64,000 nt of DNA from Alnus glutinosa (GCF_958979055.1 NC_084888.1:24326304-24390303), one strand, 5' to 3'; counted from the stretch's first letter, positions 10,806 through 23,081 are shown. Numbers and translations are program-made. Notes: generated by a model not told the origin, from the letters alone.

Positions 10806-11900
10806 TTTTTTTTTTTTTTTCCTAATTGATTGAGGAAATGTTTACAAAGGTGGATCATTTTTCCACTTTTGATCCCAAAGGAAGAAGAAATGGACAATCT
10901 TATTACAGAAACAGGGGTGAGATCCCCAATAGTAAACCCAAACCAAACTAAAATAGCGTTAAAATATATATAAATGGTAGGAAATGAAACAAATAAATGA
11001 CTTAGTTCTTTCAAATGGCCGCACAAGGCAATTTCAAAAGTGAAAGAAAAACAAATCAGGACAAGCTCAACTGTATCCTCTCTTGAGACTTGCAACAACC
11101 ACCAAAAGATGGCAGGAACAGTAAAAACATTGTTAGAGTCCGAAAATAGGACTGTAGAAAAGAGAGATACCAACATAATTTCAAATACAATAATTTCCTA
11201 AAAAGGGAAACATTAATAACCCAAGTAAGATAAATAAACAATAGCAAAAAGAACAACACAAATCCGGTTGAGGGGAGGGACTGAGAGCTACTAGTGGTAG
11301 CGTGTGAAGACCACGAGCCGCCCCTGGAAAGCATCTCTCCAGTGGGGATTGCAAGGGGCCGCCAAGAGCAACCAAAAACCGGGGCGGGGGAAGGATGAAT
11401 GGAGATGTGTGGCCACCATGCACCGAAAAAGGAGACAAACTCCTTGACGCGTGCATGCCACACTCCGATTCGTGAACGATGGAAGAGGACGCGAAGACCA
11501 TCGGTGGAAGCAAAAGACGCCGACGAACCCATTGGAGAGATGCGTGTCGTGCAAAAGTTGACGGAGGAGCGTTGATTTAGATCCGAAGATTTTGACCCAA
11601 CAACCTAGGCAAAAATTATAGTTTACACAGTGGAGAAAGGGAGTGGAAACCGATGACAGCTATGTTGAAGTGGAGGAAAGCAAGTAAAATACTTCAGAGG
11701 AGGTGGATAAAGCTAAAGCAAGCTCTAGCAAGATAAAGGCCTTAGCAGAGCCATTAGCAGAGGGAGCAAAGGGGAGAAGAGAATGAGAAAAAGGAAGAGG
11801 AGGAGGGAAGCACTACTCTCGTGGTGTTTGGGAAGAACGGGTTATCAAAGACAAGAAATTTTAGAGAGAAGGCAGAGCTTATTTTGGCAACTGGCTTATC
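10806..11900 (-). mobile_element. Retroposon-like segment, minus strand, with poly(A) tail
   Basis: Read on the minus strand, the region ends in a pure A tract (T-run at about 10807-10820 on the plus strand) directly after a phrase ending TCAATCAATTAGG. The GC content rises in 11250-11530, where three minus frames are open for 87 to 158 codons, but none matches a family I know. This resembles a decayed LINE or other retroposed sequence. No target duplication was identified, so this is a tentative call. Confidence 0.35.
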
Positions 11901-12065
11901 ATATGTTTTATAGAGTTATGTTGTAAAAATGATCACCCTTGGAGCAATACTTCGAGAATTCTGTCCGAATATACTCTGAATAACAAGCCCTCACAAAATA
12001 CTTAAGCCTCTCACTCAAACACTCCAGATTTAAGTTATCTATCAAGGATTTTTGTTCATAAACCT

Positions 12066-12749
12066 TGTTGATGTGATTTTTAGCCTGATGACGTGGCAGT
12101 CTCTGATTCGTCTCTTCGCTTGTTGATAATAGCTTAAAAGTGCTTATTTTTCCTATTAAAATAAGTATTATCATACTTTATTATAATTTAATTCTTGTAT
12201 TTTATATTTAATTGTGGAATATTGTTCAAATATTAATATTAAGATTAAATGATATATTAATGCAAGAATTAAATTATAATAAAGTATGATAATACTTATT
12301 TTAATAGGAAAAATAAGCACTTTTAAACTATTATTACTTGTAACCTGCAACAAAGCAAAGGCCTGCTGGGGGTTGGCCGGCGGAGCCTCCTCTGACGCCC
12401 AAGTCAGTTGAGAGAGAGAGAGAGAGTGATCATCATATTAGATGAGATGCATACCTCTTAGATGATGGGTATATATATAGGCTCCATTTTACTGTTGATG
12501 TATAGTAAAAGTCTTATTATTGTACAGTGTGAACAATGATCTATAAGGTGTGTAGATATCAGGCATGATGCTCCATATTGACTTCTGACTTGACTTGACA
12601 AGTGTTAGAGATCCTCTGAAATGCTGAGGATCTTGGTCATTCCCGACCAAACATATCATCTGAGTAATCATTCCCAACAGAGCATATAATTTCGGCCAAA
12701 CGTACCATCCCGAGTGTAAACCCGAGTGGGGAATAATGATTCCTTAACA
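12066..12749 (-). repeat. 3' LTR of the LARD-like element (left copy)
   Basis: Aligns by eye with 21414-21960 over most of its length; shared blocks include GCAACAAAGCAAAGGCCTG and AGATGATGGGTATATATA. It is longer because a 213-bp MITE (12124-12336) interrupts it. A GA-repeat at about 12410-12426 is shared with the other LTR. Confidence 0.88.
12124..12336. mobile_element. MITE with very long inverted-repeat arms inside the left LTR
   Basis: Near-perfect inverted arms of about 78 bp (left arm starts TGATAATAGCTTAAAAGTGC; right arm ends with its complement, ACTATTATTA) around a loop of about 60 bp. Flanked by CTTGT on both sides (12119-12123 and 12337-12341). The homologous position of the right LTR (near 21470) is uninterrupted and reads CCTGT. 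It therefore inserted after the parent element integrated. Confidence 0.85.
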
Positions 12750-15451
12750 GTTACCCCCCAATTCTTTTATCTATTATTTGAGATAAAGAAAATTAAGCAA
12801 GGAAATTATGAAAATCGATGCTTCGAAATTCTAGAATCTCAAACTTTCGCACTTCTTGACCCTCATGTGATAAAGTGACTTTTCTTGAGCTTTGGCTGGG
12901 TTCCAAGTTTCTGCAACTCCTTGAGACCTCTCATGATAACTCCACCGATTCATGGGTGTCGAACTCATAGAGCTTGGACTTTGAGCATGCTTTCCAACTG
13001 ACAACCCGATCGACCACTCTCAACCTTCCTTATAATCTCGGGTAAAGATGACATCTTGGGAATGTTGGGTTTAAGGAGATGCCTTAATGGCGTGTGTTGA
13101 TGCGATTCTCAATTGCCCAGGGGATCCAACGTACATGTGGTCTCCAGCCCTTGGTCCCGATATGATTAAAAGGGAACGCGGAGTTTTTCTAGCATCAGGA
13201 AAGATGCGTACTCCTTCATGTGTCTCGTTTTGTGAATTTTCGACCGACGCCAAAGCTACTCCTTCCGAGGACGAGCAATTCAAAGATCTTAAGCTTCCGT
13301 GCCTCTTGAATTTTTATTTTATTTTATATTTTATATATAAATATATATATATGACCCAATAGCCTTTCCCGAGCTTTGGCCTGATCTCCTTAGTTTTTAC
13401 AATTCCTGAATCCCTCACAATAAGTTTGTAAACTCATGGATGTTGAACTCACAGAGCTTGCCATAGTCTTTATGAAAATTCGAGAAACCAACATCGATGG
13501 TCTGACAAACTTTTCCCCACTAACAACTTGTTCGACAACTCTTAATCCTCAGTATAGCCTCAGGCAAGGAGGATCTCTTGAGAACTGAATTCGTCTAACC
13601 GACAAATCACTTGACAGTTCAAAACAATCAAAACGATGCCTATCTGAGTTGCTTATAACCAAGGGAATAGTTAGGTAAAGCTGATTCCGACTGCAGTGGT
13701 TTAAGGTGGGGGTGGCCTACCTCCTGTTCTGCTGGAGAATCGAAGTGTCGTCATATATTCGGAGCGCCATGTAGGAGCTCTTTGCTTGGATTACAAATTC
13801 GGACCATTGATTCATCTTTGTGTCCGGAAAATGCTTCACACCGCAATGGTGATCTCGAACTCACTTCACCTCCCAACTCCTGAGCACTCGCCTGATGTTG
13901 TCACCGACGATGTCATTGTAATAAAGATCAAGATCTCAGGGGTGATATTCCTCAAGCTTTTTTATCTTAATAGGAGCACCCAATATCTTAAGACCCCTCC
14001 TTATGAGCACTCTCACCTGTGAGAGATTTTTATCCAATTCTAGAAAATTCTTCCTTTGTTGGATTTCTAGTGTCGTATGACGCTCTGGGACACGAGCCGA
14101 GGAACTTCTTCATTGTCTAGAACGATAATATTTAAATCTCGATGGATGTCAAAGTCAACTACCCCTTTTTCGATCTTCCATTATCATCAACATCCTGATC
14201 TAGCCTTTTCAAAGCGGAGAACAAAAGTATTTCAAGCTCCAGCTTTGCCCATCTTGCATTTCCCAATAAATTTGCGAAAATATTAAAAAATAATCTTTCC
14301 AAGAGGTTTGATTGACCGTGGAGGCTCTGGTTGTAGAAGTAGCATAAGTTGAACCTCCCCCTTTTTGAGGTTGCAATGGAACAAGGTACCGAGTCCGTTG
14401 ACTCCATCGTCCCCATCCTTTAATTAGTAGCCTTATCAAGCTATTGTTTCTGTGTCGGAGGCGCTCGACCAATTTTCTTGAGTAAGTAAGGAAGTCCGAA
14501 CTCGAGGGGGTATCTAAATTCACAATTTGGGGCCCGTTTACACAAACCAACAAAATTCATGTGGATCTCCTTTCTACCCCTCATATCCGAGGGGGAAAGG
14601 CATTCAAAATTATTTCTTTATCCATGAGGGAATAATTGTCCAAATCCAAAGCTACCCCCTTTCTATCCAAAAGGGGATAGTTCCCGAGGTTACCTTTCTA
14701 TCCGAGAGAGGAAAACCGTAGTACCAAAGTCAGCCGATAGGTTCTCAAGGGCGAACAAATCCATTAGTCACCTCATAAAGTGTCTTTCGGAAACCATGTC
14801 AATTTTCTTATCCAACGGAGATCTCCTTACTCGAGGAGAAGTTTTCTGCTTCCTTATCCAAGGAAGATCCCCTTATCCAAGGAGGAATTTTCAATGAGGC
14901 ATCTCATCCCTTTTGCCGCATTATCCCATAACAAAAGCCTGAATGTCAATGGTGCCTTATCTCCAAATTTTATCACAGGGAACGTCTTCCCATGATGATT
15001 TGTTGTAGAGATTGTGCTCTTCATCGTGATTTTTTACCGAGGTTATGCTCCTCATTGATTTTTTTACTAAGGTTATGCTTCTCATTGATTTTTATGCCTT
15101 GCGAATAAGGTTTCCTACAAATAGAATCTGTTAGCAAATGAAAATTTAGCTAACTTACTTTTGAGGGAGTGTATAACCAACAACCGTTTGGAGTTGTCGC
15201 AGAATGAGAATTGTCTGCCTTCGAGGGAGGGTGATTGAACCTGGTTCCTGTGAGGTTCCCTAGAATATCACGAAGCTGGATGACTGCTCAGCTTCTATTC
15301 GAGAGAGAGAACAACCTGTTGTGTGCATAATGATTATCCGAACAGAAATTGCTGAAGTGTCTGTAAGTAGTCCCATAACTGGTAGCTTGTGCAACACTTT
15401 GTAGGAGCAATCAGTCCCGGGGGAGCAATCAGTCCCCTCTACAACTCTGGT

Positions 15452-15855
15452 GCCACCTCCTTATCCGAAGGAGGAATTTTACGACTACCCCGATCGCGGG
15501 ATAGACGTTTTGCCACCTCCTATCCGAGGAGGACCCCCCTGTTGTCGAAGAGGGAGGAATTTTACGACTATCCCGATCCGTGGGATAGACGCTTTGCCAC
15601 CTCCTATCTGAGGAGGACCCCCTATTGTCGGAGAGGGAGGAATTTTACGACTATCCTGATCCGTAGGATAGACTCTTTTATGCCACCTCCTTATCTGAAG
15701 AAGGACCTCACTGTTGTCGGAGAGGAGGAATTTTACGACTATCTCGATCCGCGGGATAGACGCTTTTATGCCACCTCCTTATCCGAAGGAGGACCCCCCT
15801 GTTGTCGGAGAGGGAGGAATTTTACGACTATCCCGATTCGCGGTATAAATGCTTT
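15452..15855. repeat. Minisatellite of about five ~85-bp units inside the LARD-like element
   Basis: Each unit carries GCCACCTCCT, then a variable TATCCGAAGGAGGA, then TTGTCGGAGAGGGAGGAATT, TTACGACTATCCCGATCC and GGGATAGACGC. Units differ by substitutions and small indels. The plus frame stays open across all of it (15389-15895), giving repeated RREEFYDY/RRFATSY-like peptides, which is probably incidental. Related Y-STRUCTURE words (CTTATCCGAAGGAGG-like) also appear upstream at 14600-14900. Confidence 0.88.
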
Positions 15856-16594
15856 GCTAGGCCACCTTTCGAGCCACGGAAGGTGGTGTTCTTGAATGGA
15901 GCTTTACCTCTCAAGTTGTCTGTCGAGGAAAATGGCGGTCTCAGATGGGTCTTGAACTCAGACCTTGCTTTCCTGGATAGATAAAAAATTAGTCAAATCA
16001 ATTTTGAAATCTTCATGCAAATATATTGATGAAGCAGAATCACTTGCTATTTGAAAGCCCATATGCTGTTGTTGTTGCTGCATGAGGAGTGATCAAGGGT
16101 AATAAGTTGTGGGGCCGAATGGGGCCATAGTGCTACTGAAAAATGATAGACAACAGTGTCGAGATATGCAACATCGCCGTGTTATGCGGCAATGTAATGT
16201 ACATAAGTGCCATAGTAAGCATCAGTGTAATAGCTAGACAGTGATGCATTAGGCAGCAATGTTGCAATTAATATCAGTGTTATAGTAGACGGCAGTATAA
16301 TGGACAGTTTTGCCGTAGCAGGCATTCTATAATGGACAGCAATGCCAGTGAAAAGTAATAGGCTGCAACATCAAAGTTGACGACCGTGCCATTGAGAAGG
16401 TCATTAATGGTCAAGCTGCTTGTTGTTGTCCGGCCAATAGCGGTCATGTTGACAGAGCGAACGCCCATAGTCCTCAGAGGATAAACTTTGGCAGGGAATC
16501 TGACAAGAAAATGCGTGGAAGCTAGAGTAAATTGAAAATTGTTGGGGATAAAATTAACCCCGAAGACATGTGGATTCTGATCTTGAAACATCTC

Positions 16595-17450
16595 GGTGTT
16601 ACGTCTCGGATATTTGTTAAGAACAGTAGAAAAAGTTGTTTAGGTATAATGACGCCTCGGTCTTATAGAACCCAGTTACAGCAAGGAATATACCGAGACC
16701 TCCAAGTATAATCGGAGCGAACATGGCTCGGATATTTATGCCTCGGAGATTTGACAGAAACTACAAGACCATACAGGAAGTTTGAGTTACAATCCAATAT
16801 AGAAGATTGCCTCGGAGTGATAACACATCGGTGTGATTACACCTCGGATAATATCATCTCGGTATAATAACATCTCGGATCTTCCACAACCCTATTATGG
16901 TGCAGCAATATCCCGAGATCTCCTAGTCTTGTCGGAGCGAACATGTCTCGGATATTATCACCTCGGGGGTTGGTCGAAGTGCGCCGCAGTTGTCTTAGAA
17001 CGTGATAAGGCTAGTATCCCAGAAGATCAGGGATAAGCCTCTATTCTATAATTAATGGGATAAGGTAGATAATGACACGGAATCAAGATTAAAAAGGTAC
17101 GAATGCAATTCAATTTGAACTCTGCAGCCTCATTCGAATTCCCTGAAGATAAGGTCAAGGTTCAACCAGACTAGGACTCAAACTCCTAATCCAACTGGGC
17201 TTTAAGGATTCTAGTAAGACTGCAACTGCCGGCCTATAAATAAGACCATCACACCAGATATAAACGGACGCATTCTTTGAACTCGAAAGATATAGACACT
17301 CTCAAGAAAATTGATTTGAACTGACTTAGGCATCGGAGTGGGCGTAGTTGGCACCCCCGACGAGTTGTTTGTTATTTTGCAGGAATCAAGGTTTCAGGTC
17401 AGAACCAGACAGCGAATCACTAGGCGACATGTCACCATACCGAAAACTGT
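16595..17450 (+). repeat. LTR-like segment nested in the LARD-like element
   Basis: It starts TGTTACGTCTCGG and contains a TATA-like CCTATAAATAAG at about 17233. It then has a plus-strand R/U5-style phrase, CTGACTTAGGCATCGGAG followed by GGCACCCCCGACGAG, which is a recurrent signature of plant gypsy LTRs. A possible end is GTACCAACA at about 17449. Multiple TCTCGGAT-type words repeat through 16600-16970. No matching second LTR and no target duplication were found, so this may be a solo LTR or a fragment. Confidence 0.5.
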
Positions 17451-20400
17451 ACCAACAAAAATTTTAACCCTTCTCCAAAAAGTTGCCTCGGTATTGGAGA
17501 AGCCGAAATGTCAGCGCCTAAATCTTCATAGAATCTATACTAATAATGCACGTGTATATATGTGCTCTTTCTGGTAGGCAAAATAATTAGTTAGCATGAG
17601 ATAATTTTGAAATCTTCAACTATCCTACCCCCCCCCAAATAACTAAGGCAAATCTGTACCAAATAACTAAGGCAATCACACAGATTTGCCTAAGTTATTT
17701 GCCAGAGGGGTGCATCAATAAATCTCAATTTCTTGCTTTAGCCGACCGAATTTTGCTTCAAAGATGCCTTAGCACATTCTAGAGATTTCTGAGAACAAGG
17801 AAGACTATAACAAACATCACAAGTCTTTCTCTGAAATCCTCACGCTAAAGCACCGAACGGCTGTCAAAGAATCACCAAATTATTACTCGTTTTTCTCCAG
17901 CTCGTGGATGAACAGCTGTACCCAAGAACATAGAACTCCAAATCACAAACACCGGGAGAATCGATGTAGGAAAATTGAAGGAGAAAATCAACCCGAGCAG
18001 CTATCTGCAGTGCATCCTTTGCATACCGTATTGCAACACTTTTTTTTAAAAAAATCCGTCTTGCAGTACTTGAGATTTGAATGTTGGCACGAACTGATAC
18101 CCACAATATCCCAGCGGGCCCTGCAAGAGCTAATCAAAGAGCTCCCAAAAGAAATGTAGCAACAATGATACATGCAGTTGTTGACAGGACAAGGAATTCA
18201 TCCTGGACTGTGTAAACACGGGTTTGCATGTATCATCCGAATAGCTCAGGATCATCCCACGTGTAAGACAAGGCTTGCCCACTGTGTAAGTTCTAGTTGT
18301 TTGGAAATCCCATTATGTCATGGCCATTCACATTGTTGCCGGCCTTGTTTTCCTTCGCACCTACCGACAATGAGATTTTGGGGAGACTGAGCTGGGAGAT
18401 GGTCAACATTATCATCCCAGTTTTCTTTTTTCCTTTTTTTTTTTTTTTCATTGCTTGTTTTTGTTGTTAGTTAAGTCTTCCTCACTAAATTTCCCAATAA
18501 CTCGAAACTTGAATTCACCGAGGGGGGCATTTTACCGAAATAGCGCGGGTTGTACCAGCTTTCTTCCAAGAGAAAGATACAGAGTAGCGGTAATGGAGAT
18601 TCACGGGAACCAATGCTATTCATTATCCGAGTTAAAAAGCACAGGGAGATCCTAGCTCACGCTATGCGCCGAAATCCTGACTCGGCTGAAACTACGTGCC
18701 GACACCGACGCCAGTGACCGGGACCGAGACCGAGCTACTTGAACTAGAGATATCCTGACGATGGCCGGCCGGTACAAGTTTGTACGTGAACGGCCATGGC
18801 TCATCAGCGTCCAAACCGGTTCTGGCTGGCCCCGATCCGAAAGTTGACCCGATAAGTTGGTTTAAAGAGATTTTAGACTAAGATTTGTTTTGATTTGCTT
18901 CCCATGATAACTATGGTAGCAGTACCTGAATTTATAGAAAATAATTACAGTAGAGAACTTGAAAAGTCTTTACAGTTACATGTACTCAAGCGTTTCATCT
19001 CTAGCTTTCAGTTATTTTTATTTTTATCTTCAAGGGTCTCACTTGTTGCTTCCATTATCTTGCTTGGCTGCTCATCTTCAACTTTCATTATTTTGCTACA
19101 CTTATTGCTGCTGCGGATAGGATCAGGTGGGTCATTATCTTGAGTGTTTAAAGTTGTCTCAATATGGTTCAAACTGGGATGGGCTTTTCGCCCCTACATA
19201 TCTGGTGAATATCATCCTCAATCTGGCGCATTCCTATGTCAGGACGAGTTGATGCCGACCTTTGAAGGTCTGAAGAATGATCGGGAATTCCAATATGCCT
19301 TGACCGCTAGCAGCTTCCATTTCCTGACTACTAATTGATCCATCGTTGCAGTTGAAATGCACCCACTTGTGAAGGCATTTGTCAACAATGCAATGAATCC
19401 ATCCACGTGCGTCCGCAAGTGTCATGCAAACGGCTCAAAATCCATTGGGTCACTCTGCACGTAAACAAGGCTTGCCTACCTAGCAGAGTGACAAAATGGT
19501 TCCATGGCCGAAAAGGTTCGGACTTCAAATCCCAAATAACGAAGGCGACGTCCTGAGTTGTGAGGAGATTTGTAACCGAGCTCAAATCTGATGGCTGTTT
19601 CCTACTCTCATCCAAGTCACCGAGGTCCCAGACCTCCCTTTTTTTTTTTTAGCCTACTCGACCAGAACTCGGTCGTGTTCAGGGTTGCTTCTTTTTTGAC
19701 TTTTCAAGCCCAAACCTTTACCAGTCACCCATTCATAGCATGACTTCATGGTCGTTTCCGTGGTTAAAGAAAATGCATAAGAACGAGAACTATCCAAGGA
19801 ACTCTTCAACTCGGTACTCAGACGTGATAGATCGGTGCGGCTGAAATATGCCTGCTTGTTGGTGAGCATCTGCGAGGTGTATTTAAGAGACACAGCCGAC
19901 GGTTAAGGCCCCAGGACTACTCCACACGTGGCTGAGTGGGACATTAATTTGGCTGGAGCTCCTCGGTGTGGTTGCAAGTCGGGCATGAATCTTGGCTCCT
20001 CATTCTAGCAACTTTCATCGGAGCAATTCTGCACTCCAAACCCATAGCTTTGCCCATTACACTTCCCGTGTGATCTCTTTGCTTTCCTTTTGAATCACCA
20101 GACAGGTTTCGAGCTGGTTCTAGGAAGCTCAGGTCACTTTACATTCTTATCCTTCAGGTTCTCGAGGTCTAGCATGGTCGGGTGGGCCAGTCCCTTGTGC
20201 TTGGATGCGAAGAACTTCGCCTTGGCTAAAAGATCAGGTCCAAGAGCAGGTTTTTGAGGACGCACCGAAATTGAGTTTGGAATGCGAGCTCGGGATTGAG
20301 CTCGGAATGATCTCGGGATGTGAGCTTTTCCTTCTTGTCATCTCTACAGAAAAATTAACGAAGCACCTCACCCCTAAAACCGGAACTGTTACTGCTATTA

Positions 20401-21189
20401 TGACTGCTCAAAAAATAATCTTCAAGTCTCTCAACATTTCAATCACCGTAAGTTGAGATGTTTCATACGAGTTTGATGAAGGATTTTCCAGAGAAGAAAT
20501 CCAGTTTCATGTCGCTTGACCCACCATCCCCTTTTTCCTTCTTCGAGTGTGCTGGCGAGGACTGGGCTGGTAAGTCGGGCTGACTTAGTTCTCGGAATCG
20601 GCCCAGACTTCTTCTTAGACTTCTTCATTAATTTTTTTGAATATTGTTGGTGGAGATGGCTTCCTCGTACTTCGAAGTTGAGTCGAGAAAGAGTCACCGG
20701 TAACCAAATCCCGGTGAACGGTTGTGCTCAATAACGAAAAACTTCCAAGAACGCAGAACAACCAATCCCAAACACCGGGAGATCGAACTGATGCAGGGAA
20801 GCTTTGTGTTCTAAGGAAATGGATAACCGAGCTCGGATCTGATAGCTGCATGAGGCTTAATTGTCAATATTAGCTGCCAGGTATCTCTCCACTTGCTGAG
20901 ATAAGGTGGGCCCAGTTCTCCACCCTTTCCTTTTTTTTTAAGCCACCGAGGTTTTATACTTTCTTCTTTTTCTCTCCAACACCGATTCGCCTGGACTCCC
21001 GCAACTAAGTGCGAACAAATTTCAAAGTTTCCCATGTATCTCTAGCAGAGAACCTATACAAAAGGTTTTTAATGAAGATAAACATGTATCTGACATCAGT
21101 GAACACCGATTCAGTATTCCCAAATGCGAACCAAAACTAATAATCATAGATTTGCTGTAAGTAAGCCCAGATCGACTGCCCATAGAGCA

Positions 21190-21293
21190 GTGATACATGG
21201 GGACGGTTTTTTCATCTCGGTCACCCTTTTTTTATTTTTAAATCAAAAGAGAGTGATGGAGACGGTTGTTTGTCCCCCACTTATCATTTTCCC
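21190..21293. mobile_element. MITE family B, copy in the LARD-like interior
   Basis: The left end GTGATACATGGGGACGG and the right end TGTCCCCCACTTATCA, followed by TTTTCCC, are inverted counterparts. They match the ends of the element at 22630-22772, so the two are copies of one family. Confidence 0.6.
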
Positions 21294-21413
21294 TGCTATA
21301 AATTCAGATATGTGAAAATCCATAGTTGACGAAAGACGTGTTCTACCAGTCACCACTTCTAGATTTTTCTTTTTGCAATAACGATTGAATCGTTCCCACG
21401 GACGGTGCCAAAC

Positions 21414-21960
21414 TGTTAATGCGATTTTTAGCCTAATAACGTGGCAGTCTCCGATTCATTTTTTCGCCTGTAACTTGCAACAAAGCAAAGGCCTGACGGG
21501 AGTTAGCCGGCAGAGCCTCCTTTGACGCCCAAGTGAATTGGAAGAGTGAGAGAGAGAGAGAGAGAGTGATCATCATATTATATGAGATGCATACCTCTTA
21601 GATGATGGGTATATATAGAGGCTCCATTTTACTGCTAATGTATAGTAAAAGTCTTATTATTGTACCGTGTGAATAGTGACCGGTAATGTGTGTAGATAGA
21701 TGCATACCTCTTAGATGATGGGTATATATATAGGCTCCATTTTACTGCTGATGTACAGTAAAAGTCTTATTATCGTACCGTGTGAACAGTAACCGGTAAG
21801 ATGTGTAGATATCAGGCATGGTACTCCATAGTCCATACTAACTTCTGACTTGACTTGACAAGTGTTGGAGATCCTCTTAAATGCTGAGGATCTTGGTCAT
21901 TCCTGACCAAACGTACCATCCGACTGTAAAACTCAAGTGGGGAATAATAATTCCCTATCA
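21414..21960 (-). repeat. 5' LTR of the LARD-like element (right copy)
   Basis: Begins TGTTAATGCG, ends CTATCA and abuts the AACCT duplication. It contains an internal two-copy tandem duplication of 113 bp (21586-21698 and 21699-21811) that is single-copy in the left LTR, and a (GA)n run at about 21547-21566. Confidence 0.88.
21586..21811. repeat. 113-bp tandem duplication inside the right LTR
   Basis: Two copies starting GATGCATACCTCTTAGATG at 21586 and 21699, each spanning a GGGTATATATA box and ending near TGTGTAGAT. The box looks like the LTR TATA region, so the promoter segment itself is duplicated. Confidence 0.85.
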
Positions 21961-22153
21961 AACCTCAAAAACCAATTCTTTGTTGCCTTGGAACAAAGGC
22001 AAGGACGAAATGAAAATTTCGTTCACCTTCTCTCTTTAAATAGAATTTTTATTCGATTATTGTTCAGTTTAATTGATTGATTTTATTTTTAAAACTTTTT
22101 TTTCCAGTAAATAACGCAAACAACGTTGTGTCACACCTAACTCTAGACGTTGA

Positions 22154-22156
<3 letters not shown>

Positions 22157-22194
<38 letters not shown>
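22157..22194. repeat. (AT)n microsatellite
   Basis: About 19 AT units followed by a T-run, in intergenic DNA just right of the LARD-like element. Confidence 0.95.
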
Positions 22195-22202
<8 letters not shown>

Positions 22203-22629
22203 TCTCGATCGAAATATCACTTTTGATCGATCGAACTTGTATTTAATGCTGTCAGGCAATGTCTCGTCCCTATCACATCCCTCCTAACCCCACATTATTT
22301 TCGTTCGATTCATCGCATGCGTTTGTTTGACCTGTCCTTGGCTCTTCCTCCAGTTGACAAATGAAGATTCAAAATTCGTTCAATCAAACGTATTTTCTCT
22401 TGATTGAATTTGTGCTTGTTCAATTTCGTCAAATGTTTCGTTCTTACAAGACACATAACAAATTTAATTTATTCAATTGCATTTAATTTCATTCCAACGA
22501 ATTTCCCTTAGCTCTAAACCTTTTAAGTATGCGCATGCCACCGTAAATCGGTTATAACTTATGTTATACAGGAGTGTAAAGTAATAGTAATATTAGAAAT
22601 TATATTTTTATTTCTCTATTATTTTATCG

Positions 22630-22772
22630 GGAAAAGATTTGTGGGGGACAACAAACGGTCCCATCACCCTCTTTTTTCTTTTCTAATAAAAAAAAAAAAA
22701 AATCAAAATATGTCATTTGATGATCAATGATTAAAAAATTAGTAAAAAGGTGATCCCCATGTATCATATCCC
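22630..22772. mobile_element. MITE family B copy with 10-bp target duplication (Mutator-like)
   Basis: A 143-bp element bounded by the exact repeat TATTTTATCG (22620-22629 and 22773-22782). Ends are inverted: GGAAAAGATTTGTGGGGGAC on the left and GATCCCCATGTATCATATCC on the right. A 9-10-bp duplication with longer, imperfect inverted repeats is typical of Mutator-like MITEs. Confidence 0.8.
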
Positions 22773-23044
22773 TATTTTATCGTATTGACGTGGTAATTCT
22801 GATTCGTTCCGGAATAAACTGATATTAAAAAGAATAAATTAAAGAGTAGATCAGATGAGCAAAATAGAATATTGTTTTTAAGCATTAATTTAAAAAGCAA
22901 AGAAAGTAGTATTGTTGCCCTCGGAATCTGAGCTCCGGCAGACAACCAATGACAAGTTGGCAGCAGCAAAGAGAACTGGAGAAGAAAGAGTACGCAATCT
23001 AATAAGAATCTGAAACAGTGGTGGGTCCCAACTCCCAAACCCAC

Positions 23045-23081
<37 letters not shown>
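23045..23081. repeat. (TTA)n microsatellite in the promoter region of the DUF630/DUF632 gene
   Basis: About 12 TTA units, roughly 550 bp upstream of the ATG at 23630. This is a candidate length-polymorphic marker. Confidence 0.95.

Larger units (their letters stand above)
12066..21960 (-). mobile_element. Large non-autonomous LTR retrotransposon (LARD-like), 9.9 kb
   Basis: Two related LTRs (12066-12749 and 21414-21960) start TGTTRATG and end CA. The whole is flanked by a perfect 5-bp target duplication AACCT (12061-12065 and 21961-21965). Orientation is minus. Inside the right LTR the minus strand reads TTTGGCACCGTCCGTGGGAA, like the primer-binding-site context of many plant Ty3/gypsy elements. 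Next to the left LTR there is a polypurine tract (minus strand TTGGGGGGTAAC). The 8.7-kb interior has no recognisable gag, protease, RT, RNase H or integrase, only short frames, so it cannot be autonomous. The interior contains a minisatellite, an LTR-like insert and a MITE. Confidence 0.85.

Noticed and set aside
11056..11532. 158-codon minus frame in the 10.8-11.9 kb segment
   Set aside because: Three overlapping frames are equally open because of base composition; none shows a domain I could identify.
15452..15855. Array of regularly spaced repeats that might suggest CRISPR
   Set aside because: Units are contiguous minisatellite copies without unique spacers, in a plant retroelement.
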